This document shows, in pieces, positions 47,600-59,195 of a DNA stretch of 64,000 nucleotides. Source of the stretch: Membranipora membranacea (Eukaryota > Bryozoa > Gymnolaemata > Cheilostomatida > Membraniporidae); contig OU612071.1 in the NCBI GenBank assembly GCA_914767715.1, forward strand, positions 3,658,001 through 3,722,000, in the 5' to 3' direction. The position numbers and the translations under genes are program-made. The notes under the pieces were generated by a model. It saw nothing but the letters and a program-made list of their open reading frames with translations, made no database searches and had not been told where the DNA came from. Numbering within the stretch: the first letter of the stretch is position 1; every line of letters starts with the position of its first letter.

Positions 47600-49370
47600 A
47601 TAGTCTCAACTTCAAAAAGCCTAACTGTAAGATGATAGAACAGAAAATCTCTCTCCTGAGTAGAATGATACAACACAAATTATCATCTCCTTATTATATA
47701 AGAGCAGATAACTCTCACAAACAAGATGGAACTTTGATATCTTAATATTACGATATTTATCTGCATTGTTTCCCCGGTTGTCTTATAGTCATGTGACCAC
47801 AAGACAAGCACAGCTTAGCTAACTTGATTTTGATATTAGGACTGTTGTACCATGATGCACCCGTTCACAGTTTTCAGCTGCTGTGTATACTAAATATACA
47901 AAAAAAAGCAATCTGTTGGCCTTAGGTATTCTTCATGCAATATTGGGAAGTTAAACTAGACAACCCTAAGACCCCTCTTTGAAATAAATCATGAAACTAT
48001 TGTAATTGTAATAGACCTAATTCTGGGAATCGAATGACTATCATGAATGCAAGTATATCAGCACCGCTGGCATTAAAACAAACAATTTTCCTTCAAAAAC
48101 GCTTAATCATATTATTGTGTAAAAGTGGCCTTTTCAATATTTCTATTGTCTGAAATCAATTCATCAAATCACCATCAGATTGACATTTATCTTAACAGTC
48201 TAACAAAGTTGTCTTCTAAATATCCGGAGGAAGACAACTGCTAGTCTAAGTTATCCGAAAATTCAAAAGCAAGGCAAAAGGAATAACCAGACTTCTTGGT
48301 TTACACAAGTTGTTAATATTTCACTACTTATTGAGCCAAACGCTTCAATAAGAGAACGTTCTTCTTTCTATTATTGAACACTTAGTTTAATAAATAGTTT
48401 CTCTTATCAATGTATATATTGCAACTCAGTAATAAAGTAAATGTGACATCTCATGGTCATCCATCATTGAAAATAAATAACCAGATGGCCACTGTTTGCA
48501 TCACTCAGCAGATAGGAGCACACATTAACCATTGACCGAACATAGCTGATGCTACTGTCTCTTATCAGTGTAGTTTACAATACACTTCATCTCCTGGATA
48601 TAAATTAAATTGCTTGTATAACAAGCGACAGTGGATAGAAAGGGTAGGATGTGTCTCCATAACAGATTAGGGTTATATCATATTGTATTATGTCTAGAAT
48701 AGGTTACTGAACAAAAATGGCCTGGTCCCTGAAATATGCCTCAGTTACAAACCAATGATACCAAAAGGGCACCACTGCAGCATTCAGCTTTAATCTGCCC
48801 TCAGAACTGTGGGAACTTGGAAATGACAGCAGCATTGCATTGTGGGTTACCATTAAACAAGTGGTTCATTTTTACAACATGCCTGCACAGGTACAACCAG
48901 ATCTACACACTATGTCTGCTTGTATGTTGCCAATGTAATGCAATTTGGTAAGCACAACCACAAGATTGTTGTACTATCAAGAAAACCTTTAGGTAAGAGG
49001 ATATTGATAAGTAGTCTTTATTGAATGGATTCGGTAAATCGAATCATGAAGCTTACAATATTTTATGAGTGGTATTGAGCCAAAGAATTTCTTTGATTTT
49101 AAAGGTTGGTGATAAAATAAGAAGATGTGTGAGCATTGTTACTGAGTAAGATAGTACACATTATTAGGCAATACAGTGAAGAAGCAGGCAGGTCTACTGA
49201 GCACACGTTGGGAGCACAACCCCCTTCTTCTCAAAGAACTGAGCCTAATCAATTAATTGTGTAAAAATTATCATTAAGTGTCTGAATTTTTTGACATGGC
49301 TTTCAGGGTGGTTAATTATGGGCTTGCTCAAACTCAACTTGATTAAATATTAAAGTGCCTCAGTTATTTA
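47600..49370. repeat. Crp downstream region, U4 copy
   Basis: Repeat of the U3 downstream region. The 71-codon ORF at 48736 also appears at 59267 and in reverse at 11500, but in U3 a changed start and frame replace it. Not called as a gene. Confidence 0.55.
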
Positions 49371-49656
49371 GCCTTCAGCTTGTTATTCGCAACAGTCTGT
49401 TTTCTCGTCATATTTCTTGTTGTGAAGACATGAAGAAGTCAGCATCAGCTCAGCATAAGCTTACCTTTATCTTAGTCGGATAGACCAGCCGACATGATGG
49501 GAAAACAGAATAGCATCAAATGACTGCTGAGTTTGGTTACACATAAACTCAAATTAGCCAGAACATAGAATAATGGACTCCAATTAGCGTTCTGTTACAT
49601 GAAACATATGAAAGAAAATAAAGTGAATTTGAGAAGACGAAATTAAAATAACTCAC

Positions 49657-49836
49657 GGCAGAATTCTACTGATGACACAATATTCAGATTTGGGTATCTG
49701 CTCTCTTCAAGGAGGCTGTCTGTTAGTCTCTGATTCAAGTCTTTGGGTATTTCTGTAACGGTGCCGTCAAGTGTGACATCAGTAGACAAGGTTACCGCCA
49801 GAGTATCACTGTAACAGCTCACCTTAGGGCTGCAAT
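49657..49836 (-). CDS. Ig-like domain exon, U4 copy (18-nt in-frame deletion)
   Basis: 180 nt, with the same acceptor and donor as the other copies and phase 1 at both ends. Eighteen nucleotides are missing near the start, removing six codons that cover the GSQAKL strand just before the conserved LSCYSD Cys. The frame is kept, but the lost B-strand would probably impair an Ig-like fold. Confidence 0.5.
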
Positions 49837-50218
49837 CTACAAATCAAAGGCCAGACTATATGGTTGATATGATATTGAATAAATACAGCACTTTGATATT
49901 TTTTGCTAACCCCATTATTTCTCTCTGCTAAAGCCTAGTTAGAGTATCCATAATGGCTTTGTGTTCGCTGGTGCTAGTGCTGACACCTTATATTGTGCCA
50001 AAGTTTTTTCTATGTAGTGATTTACATGCAGGATAACTATGTAAACAGCATAAATATACCATTTGTTTTAAAATTTATGAACGATCAGTCACTAACTATA
50101 CTTTGCGAAGCTAAATCCTACATCAAATAACAGTTTGCACGTTGTAACAGAAATACCTAGGTTCGGTCTTAAGGTTATTATACCAGCGTTGACCGATTTG
50201 GACATTCTATATACCGTT

Positions 50219-50600
50219 GTTGTTGTGAAGACATGAAGAAGTCAGCATCAGCTCAGCATAAGCTTACCTTTATCTTAGTCGGATAAACCAGCCGACATGA
50301 TGGGAAAACAGAATAGCATCAAATGACTGCTGAGTCTGGTTACACATGAACTCAAATTAGCCAGAACATAGAATAATGGACTCCAATTAGCGTTCTGTTA
50401 CATGAAACATATGAAAGAGAATAATGTGAAAAATAAATATACCATTTGTTTTAATATTAGGGAACGATCAATCTCTAATTATACTTTGCGAAGCTAAATC
50501 CTACATCAAATAAAAGTTTGCACGTTGTAACAGAAATACCTAGGTTATTATACCAGCGTTGACCGAATTGGACATTCTATATACCGTTGGAAAGCTGCTG
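50219..50600. repeat. Local duplication inside the U4/U5 R zone
   Basis: After CTATATACCGTTG the sequence jumps back: 50,219-50,430 repeats 49,420-49,615 (the exon-like segment and its donor), then 50,437-50,590 repeats 50,050-50,220. The R zone then continues normally. This is a short tandem duplication with an internal deletion, found only here. Confidence 0.75.
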
Positions 50601-52689
50601 AGCTAATGATCGCTAACAGCTCAACAAAAACATGATTGGATTCCATTGCGTCATTTTATCAGAGAAATGAGGCAGAAGGGGCTGTTTTTAGCAAAGTGGA
50701 TGGCTGCGCTACATTGATAAACAGCCAATTTGAGGGGCTTTCTAAGGTGTTTTTGGCATTCCGTGTGGCGCAATTCGAGGAAGAATAATACATAGTACCA
50801 TATTCAGTTGGCCTTTCCTCTTTGTACTATGCTTAATCAAAGTGGCTTCGTATGTGAGAATTTTCAAAATAAACTTGTCTGGCCTTAGTGCTGGACCTTT
50901 TGACAGCATGTTTGACATTATTGATAATGGCACAACATGTATTCACCTTTGATGGTCTAACCTGATATTGATACATTTGATATACTGCTGAAATTTGTGG
51001 TGTGTCTCATTTAAACAGCAATATAGTGGAAAAATGCAAAATAATTGGCCCTTTTTTATTCGAACTGTTCCTAATCGTTGCTTCAAATTTCGTATTATAT
51101 CATCAAATTAAAAATCCATTCATTTGCAAACAGCGTGACCCCTTGACTGCAACCAGCGTGTATTGCCATTTTTGCACATAACTACGAGGACCATTTTCAA
51201 TCTAAGCCTGTGATTTATTTTCTAATGAATTGAACCTTCCTTTTGACTACAGAGCAGCTTCTTAACAAGCTCTGTATGAAGTAACATAGTCAGAATAGTA
51301 ATCTGCAAAAAACGACACCTGTTCCTAACATTGGCCTAAAAATGATATGATAATAATTAAAATGACATAAATTGAGTTTGCATTTTGACAAACTATAACG
51401 GGTAACCCCAATAATCATGATTGTTATTTTTGTAAAATTTGGCTCCTGTCCCTAATAATTGTCGAAATATGATTCATATCATTTATGGCACTAATTTTAT
51501 TTTGACAGGTGTCACCATGATTATTATCTATAATGAAAATTGTGTTAGATATGGCAACCAAAACTGGTGTGTTATATGTCCTATTTTGAGCTGACAACAA
51601 TAAGCACTGCGTGGGCTTTCTGTTGTTGATTGCTGCTTTATTCATATTTCATTGAACCTGCAGAAAAGCTCAAGAAATAGAAATGTATAACAGGAAATCG
51701 TTCAAATGCAATTTGACACTGTTTATGTAAATCCTGTTCCTGTATTTAATAGTTCCCAAAAATAAAGTGATTATAATTCAAGAGCTAAACTGCACTTAAT
51801 TTTTGTCAGGTTTAACTGTGAAAAGCTTTTAACAATGATAAATGTCTTTTATGTTCTGTTTTGAGTACCATTGTGGAAAAAAATGTATTATTTGTCTATC
51901 AAGAATCTATTATTGCTCCTATTATTGCAATCGTCATTATCATAACCTGATCAAAAACCTCGTGGGTTGTTTTATGGCACTTCTGATCATGCCACGCACA
52001 CTCATAAAAATCTGTTACTTAGCTCTTAAATACACCTGATCGCCAGCCTGATCATTTGACTCTAATTAACTGTACAGCTCTTCTTTAGCTTGTGTGATGT
52101 AACTCAAGAATAGCAGTTTTCTCTAAATGATGCAAGATTGGCCCAGCCTCTAAGCACTCTCCATACCCTGTCGATCAGTGACACAAGAGTTGCAAGTTCT
52201 ATTGATGTGATTGAGTTTTAACAGATCAGTAGGCAAATTACAAAGCATCATCTTATACAGGTTCTTCAATATTTGTTGAATCTGAATCCCATCTTACGGC
52301 AAATATTTGATTCAAGTGTGAATTTGTTTTTGGACCATCTTTGCATGTAGCAGGCAAACAACCTTGATGGTAATTCAAAACAATAGGCGTGTTGCCATAT
52401 GCGGGTATGTTTTCTAGGCCACATGAGTTTTTATTCTAGGACAGGACAGACAGTGCCTCCCTTTGATCTACAGGTATGTTGCACAAAACGACTTTGATTT
52501 TCACCCTGTCATACCAAAAGCCGCAAGCTAAATATACTTCCATGCTATGCTGTATGACATATAATCATCAGGTCATGAACTGCAGATAGCTTTCACATAA
52601 ACTTGTCTGGGATAATCCCTCGACGATATTGTGTGAACTACTACAGCTAATGACCTTCTAGAAATTTCATAGTTTTGTTCTCATTAACA

Positions 52690-53005
52690 ATTAATAATAA
52701 TAATAATAATAATAGAGTTTATTTGTGAAACGCTTAATAAAATTGCAGAGCAAAAATTTCTAAGCGTTATTACATTAAAACCAATAAGATAAAGGTGAAA
52801 CAAAATGGATAAAATATGTGCATGAGGATAAAATTAAAACATAATTCTGATACTGCTATATGAATTTATAAAATAAAATCTAATTACTAAAAGTACAATC
52901 TAAATAAATATGTTTTAGTAGCGAACTTAAAACCAGTTAGGCTCAGCAACAGCTGCAAATCAATGGGCAGGGAATTCCAGAGGGTTACGAACGATGATGG
53001 TAGAG
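52690..53005 (-). mobile_element. LINE 3'-end remnant, U5 copy
   Basis: Shorter copy of the 18,705 remnant. It retains the AAT microsatellite and 3' region but is cut off inside the RT-tail motif, where a deletion joins it to sequence near the endonuclease remnant (53,075-53,270). Confidence 0.6.
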
Positions 53006-53074
53006 AAGGTAAAACTATCAAATTCCGTTTCAGCAGTTCTGTTTGGTTATATCATACAAACGTACATGCTGCTG

Positions 53075-53270
53075 CTTATACCGAAAGGCTGGGGTAGACC
53101 GCTAGCACAGAACAGTCTGGGTGGCCAGAACAAGTAATAAAAACCACCTTAGCCCTTTGTCCTTCAAACCGAATATCCACAACAAACTCCTCTGATATGT
53201 ACACAGCAATTCCACCATGAAACCGAGATCTGCTGAACCAGTTTTAACCATAATATAGTTCTCATTGTAA
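53075..53270 (-). mobile_element. LINE endonuclease remnant, U5 copy
   Basis: Counterpart of 19,640-19,860 and 42,545-42,720, recognised by the R-F-HGG-A-VYIS pattern on the minus strand. Confidence 0.45.
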
Positions 53271-53759
53271 TTAAGGTATGCCTCTGAAGGAGTAGTTTAT
53301 AATATATTTCACTACTTTGAGTGAAAAAAATAGCCAAATTACACTGTTAAGTTGTCCCATCACTAAACAGAGTATTGTTGCATGTCAACGTAATCTTATT
53401 TGGTTGAAATTAAAATTTTTGTTCTGTATAGAAACTATCTGCTTCATTCAAAAATATCTAATTGTAAATGAAATCTGAATCCTCCTCCTTACTCTCATTC
53501 TTGCTACATCAATATGAATTGGCTTCATTGCCAGTTAGATCTTTATCGCTCTGTGATTTGAATATTTTCCCTGCGATAAAAGTCTATCTGGCTTGGTTAA
53601 TTGTAATTAAGGGATTAAAAAAATTAATGTATAGAAGTTTCAACTCATGGTAATTATATCATTTCATAACAAAGTCACATAGGTAAAATTTAAAACTATC
53701 GGGTTAAAAGTTTTCAAGAAACAGGCCTGTCAACCTTAGATTTGAATTTCTGCAAATTG

Positions 53760-55190
53760 GAAAAATGTCCAGATAGTACTTTGTCGCGCTGGGCCTGCAA
53801 ATTTATATATGTTCATATATATGCTACAGGATTTCGGTTCACAAATACACAGCAACTTTTCATTAGAGTCTATGCAACTGAAAACCACTACATTATCAAT
53901 ACTTTTGTCATTCTGTGCTTTACACTCTGCTTCATGAATCAATACTACAACTATCGAATTAGATGAGATCAAATGTAATGTAGCAACCAAATCAAACTTG
54001 ATCAAGTCGGACTTACCACAGTAACTTACCTCCTTGACCTAGAGAATGTATGTAAATGTAATCTTAGGCAAATTTTAGGCAAATTTCATCATGTTTGTTT
54101 TTTCACAATCAAATTAAAACTGAGTGTTTTAAATAACGTTATGACGTACATACAGTCATTCAAATTTATTATCACGTATTCAAAAGATAAAATATCCAGG
54201 CTAGTTTGAATCTAATAGATTATGCCTCGACATACGTGGGCTGATTAATGTGGCATTGTTTGATATTGGCAAGCAAATTATAAGATCAAAATTTTTTCCT
54301 TGTCAGAAATAGACTAGTTATGTAGCTAAAGCGCATGACTTGTCGGTTTCAATCGATGGTCTTCTGCCAAGTTGCTAAATTTTGCACCATCATAATTGAG
54401 GAGTGTCAAAACAGATAGGATATTGGGAGAATAGAAGTCACAAACAATTTTGAAGCAAGCTGGCGTTGGCGTTGCCATTTATTGCTAATAGCGGAATTGA
54501 TGATCTGTTTTAATCGCAACATTGTGATAGAAGAGTGATTTTAATATGCAGATCCTATGACTGATCTATGCTGTCTTTTTTGCTTGTATTTTGCCTCATG
54601 CATTTTATTACGTATATTATTAGATTATATTTGGTAGGCTTGACATTAATTATCCATTAATAATGATTTAGTGGTGATAACGCAGATCATAGATCAGTCA
54701 CAGAATCTTTATTGTAATAACTCTTCTATCATGTGTTGACACAAAAATATCAATAAATGGCATACTTTTACTTTTCCATCCGTCCAATATCTAGTCTGAA
54801 TTTTGAGCCTCCGCAATTATGATGAAGCAAAATCCAGGAAATCGTAGAACAACTCAGCATAAAACACACAATTAAAACAACACAGTCATGTGCTTCAGCT
54901 GCAGGACTAGTCTATTCTTGACCAAGACAAATATTTTGCTGTTATAATTAGCTCGCCGTATCAATTGACGTAACATCGATCAGCTCATGTTTTTGAAGTT
55001 TAGAATATTTATCATAAATAAACCTGAGCTTTTTCACACAGAGTGATAATGAATATGAATGGCGGCATGTCGTGATTTATAAGATTCAGTTTTTATTTGA
55101 TTTGATTTAAATGTTTAATTTGATCTTGAAAAAAACAAACATGATGAAACTTAAAGAGGTTGAGCAGTTCAGGTGCAGCATTCATTATAG
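53760..55190. repeat. Internal inverted repeat of U5
   Basis: Third complete example, with the centre near 54,610. The left-arm tip (53,760-54,045) carries the decayed Crp 5' region on the minus strand, including the CTTACCTCC donor-like site at about 54,025. Confidence 0.65.
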
Positions 55191-56790
55191 AGAATTGTTA
55201 GTACACCTACAGGGGTTTACTTATGTGGGGAGTAATATTATGGACCAAAAAAATGTTATGCGACTTTCTTTTACCAATATGGTATGCTCAAATTTGCATC
55301 CAAAACATATGACATCACGGTAATTACCAAGTGGGAAATTCCACTGAGCCGTACTTAGTAGCATACAGCATGATGAATGATGACCAGTTGATTTACAATT
55401 CACTACGAAATCAATAATGAACCATGGGTTGCATAACTGTGTCATAAAATTCTACTGCCGATGATTTTGATGTGCTAATTTGGTTTCACTTTCATAATTG
55501 TCATTGAGCTGAAAGAACTTCAATTTGTGAATTTATTTTTCTGATGACTTGGAGCAACAACCAGGAGCTGCTGTGCAGTATGACGATAATGAATCGGTCC
55601 ACGATAGGAACTGAAATTCAGATCAAGCATTAATTATAGAGACTCGGTAGTCCATCTACAGTGGTCAACTTGTGCGGGGTGTAATAATATGGGAACGAGA
55701 ATTGTTATGCGACTTATTCAACACCGACGGATGTGAAGAAGTGTTTTTTCACCGATAGACTACACAGAGCTCCCTGACCTGTCCTTATACCACAGCCCAT
55801 CTACTCCCTCCCCATTCCAGTGTGCTTTTTTGTGTCTGCCTTACTGATTATTGTTCTCTGTGATATTTTCCTCTTAATTAAGTAGTTGAATTTCACATCT
55901 CATATATACCTAGTCCTGCGCAATTCCTTCAGATGTGCCACTGAGAGATTTTTCAGACCAGTGGTCTCGTGCGGTCCGTCCATGAGTCTATCTCTACTGC
56001 ATGTGAATGGGTTTATACTACCAACTTACTGATCCTTAAACATCTAGAGCATTGTTATCCCTCTAACCCGATTAACCCCCAACACTATGCTTTGAGATTC
56101 GAAACTCTCCTGCTGTAATCAGGGCCTTTTTCACATACTTCACTGTGATCTAGTTGTGAGTCGTGGAATTCCGGCCGCTATAAACTGTTCCAAAAAACTG
56201 TATCTTTAATTCTGCCACCTTTGAGCCATATTTAATAGCGTAAAGCATGATGATAAATGATATATTGATTCATAATTCATTAGAAAATCAATATCATGCG
56301 GTGCACCTGTTTTGACAGACATTGTGACGCTGTAATTTAACTATAAACTGAACTGAAGATTATTGTATTCCTACACTTTTTTACATCTAATTTTCTTTTA
56401 AAAAAGAAAAATTACGTTAAACTACATCAGCAGAGTCAAATATGGTTGAGGAGTGTGTAGCTATAATGATTTTCAAAAATACTAAATATCGCTAAATGTA
56501 AATCAGTCATTATTGATTGATAGGGAATTGTTTATGAGAGTCCTACTTATGACATCATATTCCTGCCTATAAATGTAAACAAATTGTTATGATGTATTTG
56601 GCGCCGAATTGGAGCACATGTACGTATTAAGAATCGGGTGATCTATCAACAAGGATAGGGACGGGTGAAAGTGAATCTGACCTGTACTCCCTCTTTAAGC
56701 CTTTGATAACATGCAACATTATGATACCTTAAATAGAATACCAACCAGTGACGTTTTGACACGTTAACACCAGCTTTCACTGTTATTTAC
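55190..56790. repeat. Crp upstream repeat zone of U5
   Basis: Shorter than in U3 and U4: the block equivalent to 23,270-23,490 is deleted at about 56,220, as in U1. No gene is supported. Confidence 0.55.
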
Positions 56791-56797
56791 TATAAAA
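56791..56797 (+). promoter_or_regulatory. TATA box of Crp5
   Basis: TATAAAA lies 51 nt before the exon 1 donor (exon end 56848), with the same spacing as in Crp3 and Crp4. Confidence 0.75.
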
Positions 56798-57182
56798 GCT
56801 CAAGACTCTGCAGACATCAACATCACAAACATTCTCTATCTCAAGAAGGTAAGTATCTGTAATAAATCTGAATTTATAATATTTGATTTAGTTTGATCTC
56901 ATTAAATCTGATAGGGGTAGTCTTTTTCCATGATACACCATGTAAAGCACAGAATAATGATAGTATTGTAAGGGTACAAGCTCTTAGTAGCATAGACTAT
57001 AAAGAAATAAGGGGTATGTTTGTGCACTGTATTTTGGTTATCATTCCTGCATTGAACACTCAAGGGTCTCAGGTAAAGTCATCATGATCTCTCATCATAC
57101 ATATATATATAATAAAAATCTCATTGGTCGTTTGTTTTGTAGCATATCTGCAAAGAGTTTTATAGATCAACCTTCTATCACG

Positions 57183-57573
57183 ATGTCGAGCATCAAATCA
57201 CTGATCCTTATTCTAGCATTTATCTGCCTTGGTTTGTTCCGCAGCTCCACCACAGCGGCTTGTAAGTTATTATGCTCAGTACTTGTTCCCAATATCTCAA
57301 ACACACTTTACATGTTTGCTGTTACTCTTGAGAATATATGTAGACAGATTGGAATATTGCCTCAAACGCCAGTTTTCTTGACTAGTATTTTATTGTATTG
57401 TAGCGTGCTCCTCATCCTCAGTCTGTCCAGGGTCTGACGGTTTCTGTCATGTCTCTTGTGGCGTGAAAGGTTACTGTACGGGATCCTGCTCTGGAAGTAA
57501 GTGCTGCTGTACTGGTACTGCACCTGATGACTGTGACCCTGGATGTGCGGGAGCTCAGTGTGTTAACCCCTAA
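57183..57573 (+). CDS. Crp5: secreted 12-Cys peptide precursor (U5 copy)
   Basis: Coding exons are 57183-57261 and 57404-57573. Exon 2 starts at 57143 and exon 1 ends at 56848. AATAAA is at 57707-57712. Cys20 in the signal peptide is replaced by Arg, a charged residue at the end of the hydrophobic core, which might weaken export. The mature part is the consensus protein with two silent changes (His42 CAT, Pro67 CCT). A plus-strand ORF from 57084 reads through both introns' edges and is not the real product. Confidence 0.85.
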
Positions 57574-58780
57574 AGGAACCAAACATCACCCTGAAGATCT
57601 AACAGAACATCATCCTGAAGTTTTCACAGATCCACAATAGCTGCTATATCATGCTAGTACCTATTTATATCATGAATATTTAAATATTACATAGCTGATT
57701 TACTGCAATAAAAAATGATATATATCATATCATAATACATCTAATCTTAAATGCAACACAAAAAATTCATATCTCACATCTAATCTGGAAAATTCATCTT
57801 GTCATGGTTATAGTCTCCTGAGTAGAATGATACAACACAAATTATCATCTCCTTATTATATAAGAGCAGATAACCCTCTTACAAACAAGATGGGACTTTG
57901 ATCTCTTAATATTACGATATTTATCTGCATTGTTTCCCTGGTTGTCATATAGTCATGTGACCACAAGACAAGAACAGCTTAGCTAACTTGATTCTGATAT
58001 TAGGACTGTTGTACCATGATGCACCCGTTCACAGTATTTAGCTGCTGTGTATACTAAATATACAATAAAAAGCAATCTGTTGGCCTTAGGTATCCTTCAT
58101 GCAATATTGGGAAGTTAAACTAGACAACCCTACGACCCCTCTTTGAAATAAATCATGAAACTATTGTAATTGTAATAGACCCAATTCTGGGAATAGAATG
58201 ACTATCATTAATGCAAGTATATCAGCACCGCTGGCATTATAACAAACAATTTTCCTTCAAAAACGCTTAATCATATTATTGTGTAAAAGTGGCCTTTTCA
58301 ATTTTTCTATTGTCTGAAATCAATTCATCAAATTACCACCAGTTTTGACGTTTATCTTAACAGTCTAACAAAGTTGTCTTCTAAATGCCGGAGGAAGACA
58401 ACTGCTAGTCTAAGTTATCCGAAAGTTCAAAGGCAAGGCGAAAGGAAAAACCAGACTTCTTGGTTTACACAAGTTGTTAATATTTCACTACTTATTGAGC
58501 CAAATAAATAGTTTCTCTTATCATCGTATATATTGCAACTCAGTAATAAAGTAAATGTAACATCTCATCCATCATTGAAAATAAATAACCAGATGGCCAC
58601 TGTTTGCATCACTCAGCAGATAGGAGCACACATTAACCATTGACCGAACATAGCTGATGCTACTGTCTCTTATCAGTGTAGTTAACAATGCACTTCATCT
58701 CTTGGATATAAATTAGATTGCTTGTATAACGAGCGACAGTGGATAGAAAGGGTAGGATGTGTCTCCATAACAGATTAGGG

Positions 58781-59195
58781 CAGGGGCGTATATTCTAAAA
58801 ATTTTCACTCACTGACTTTTTAGAGATGAGCACAATGATCGGGCCCAGCCCGATCCACACGCCGTAGGCATGGCGGGGAGGGGGTGGGAGGGGCGCTTAA
58901 GCGCCCTCCCACCACAGAAATTTTTGCATATCGGTAGCAAAATAGTGCAAGCAGAGAGGTATTTCAATAGCTCACTGATCTGTTGGGTACTTTCAGAAAA
59001 CAACTCAATAGCAGTAGAAGATTACGGTAAAAATGCTCCAGTTATAAAGCACCCATTTGAAAAGAAACTGTTCTTGATGGGATTCGAACCCACAACAATC
59101 TGATGAACAGTGTTTATAAAGCAGACGCTCTACACACTGAGCTATTCAGCCACTCACGGAAATCCGTGGGCCGTGAGTGCTAATATACGCCACTG
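58781..59195. mobile_element. Nonautonomous hAT element (MITE), 415 bp
   Basis: It is absent from the same place in U4, which gives the empty site (CAGATTAGGGTTATATC). The insertion is flanked by an exact 8-bp duplication, GATTAGGG (58773-58780 and 59196-59203). The ends are imperfect inverted repeats, CAGGGGCGTATATT and CAGTGGCGTATATT. The 8-bp duplication and CAGNGG termini are hallmarks of the hAT superfamily. It has no transposase. Inside are a near-perfect GC-rich hairpin (58884-58913), a tRNA-like segment on the minus strand and a subterminal hairpin (CACTCACGG..CCGTGAGTG). Confidence 0.88.
59069..59151 (-). tRNA. tRNA-like sequence (pseudo) inside the hAT MITE
   Basis: The minus strand has T8-A9, a 4-bp D stem (GCTC/GAGC) with A-box sequence TAGCTCAGTGTGTAGAGCG, and an anticodon stem-loop TCTGC-TTTATAA whose triplet would be TAT. 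There are then about 10 extra nt before the 3' half of the stem, and a T arm with a perfect B box (GGGTTCGAATCCC). The extra bases after the anticodon loop sit where tRNA introns occur. The acceptor stem halves (GGCTGAA and CAAGAAC) do not pair, so it is probably a decayed tRNA or SINE head that still carries a Pol III promoter. Confidence 0.45.

Larger units (their letters stand above)
40268..51115 (+). repeat. Segmental duplication unit U4
   Basis: Plus-oriented unit: partial R zone (40,268-41,760), LINE 3' remnant without its triplet tail, LINE endonuclease remnant, internal inverted repeat (43,340-44,780), upstream repeats, Crp4, downstream region, Ig-like exon, and an R zone that has been locally rearranged at 50,219-50,600. 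It runs directly into U5. Confidence 0.85.

Noticed and set aside
57084-57437. 117-codon ORF over Crp5, and the related 101-codon ORFs in the other units
   Set aside because: These read through intron 2 and the exon 3 edge in the wrong frame. The spliced 82-residue product explains the conserved GT-AG sites and the 12-Cys exon.
59069-59151. A functional tRNA-Ile(TAT) gene with intron
   Set aside because: The A box, B box, D and T arms are good, but the acceptor stem does not pair and the sequence lies within a MITE, so only a tRNA-like relic is called.
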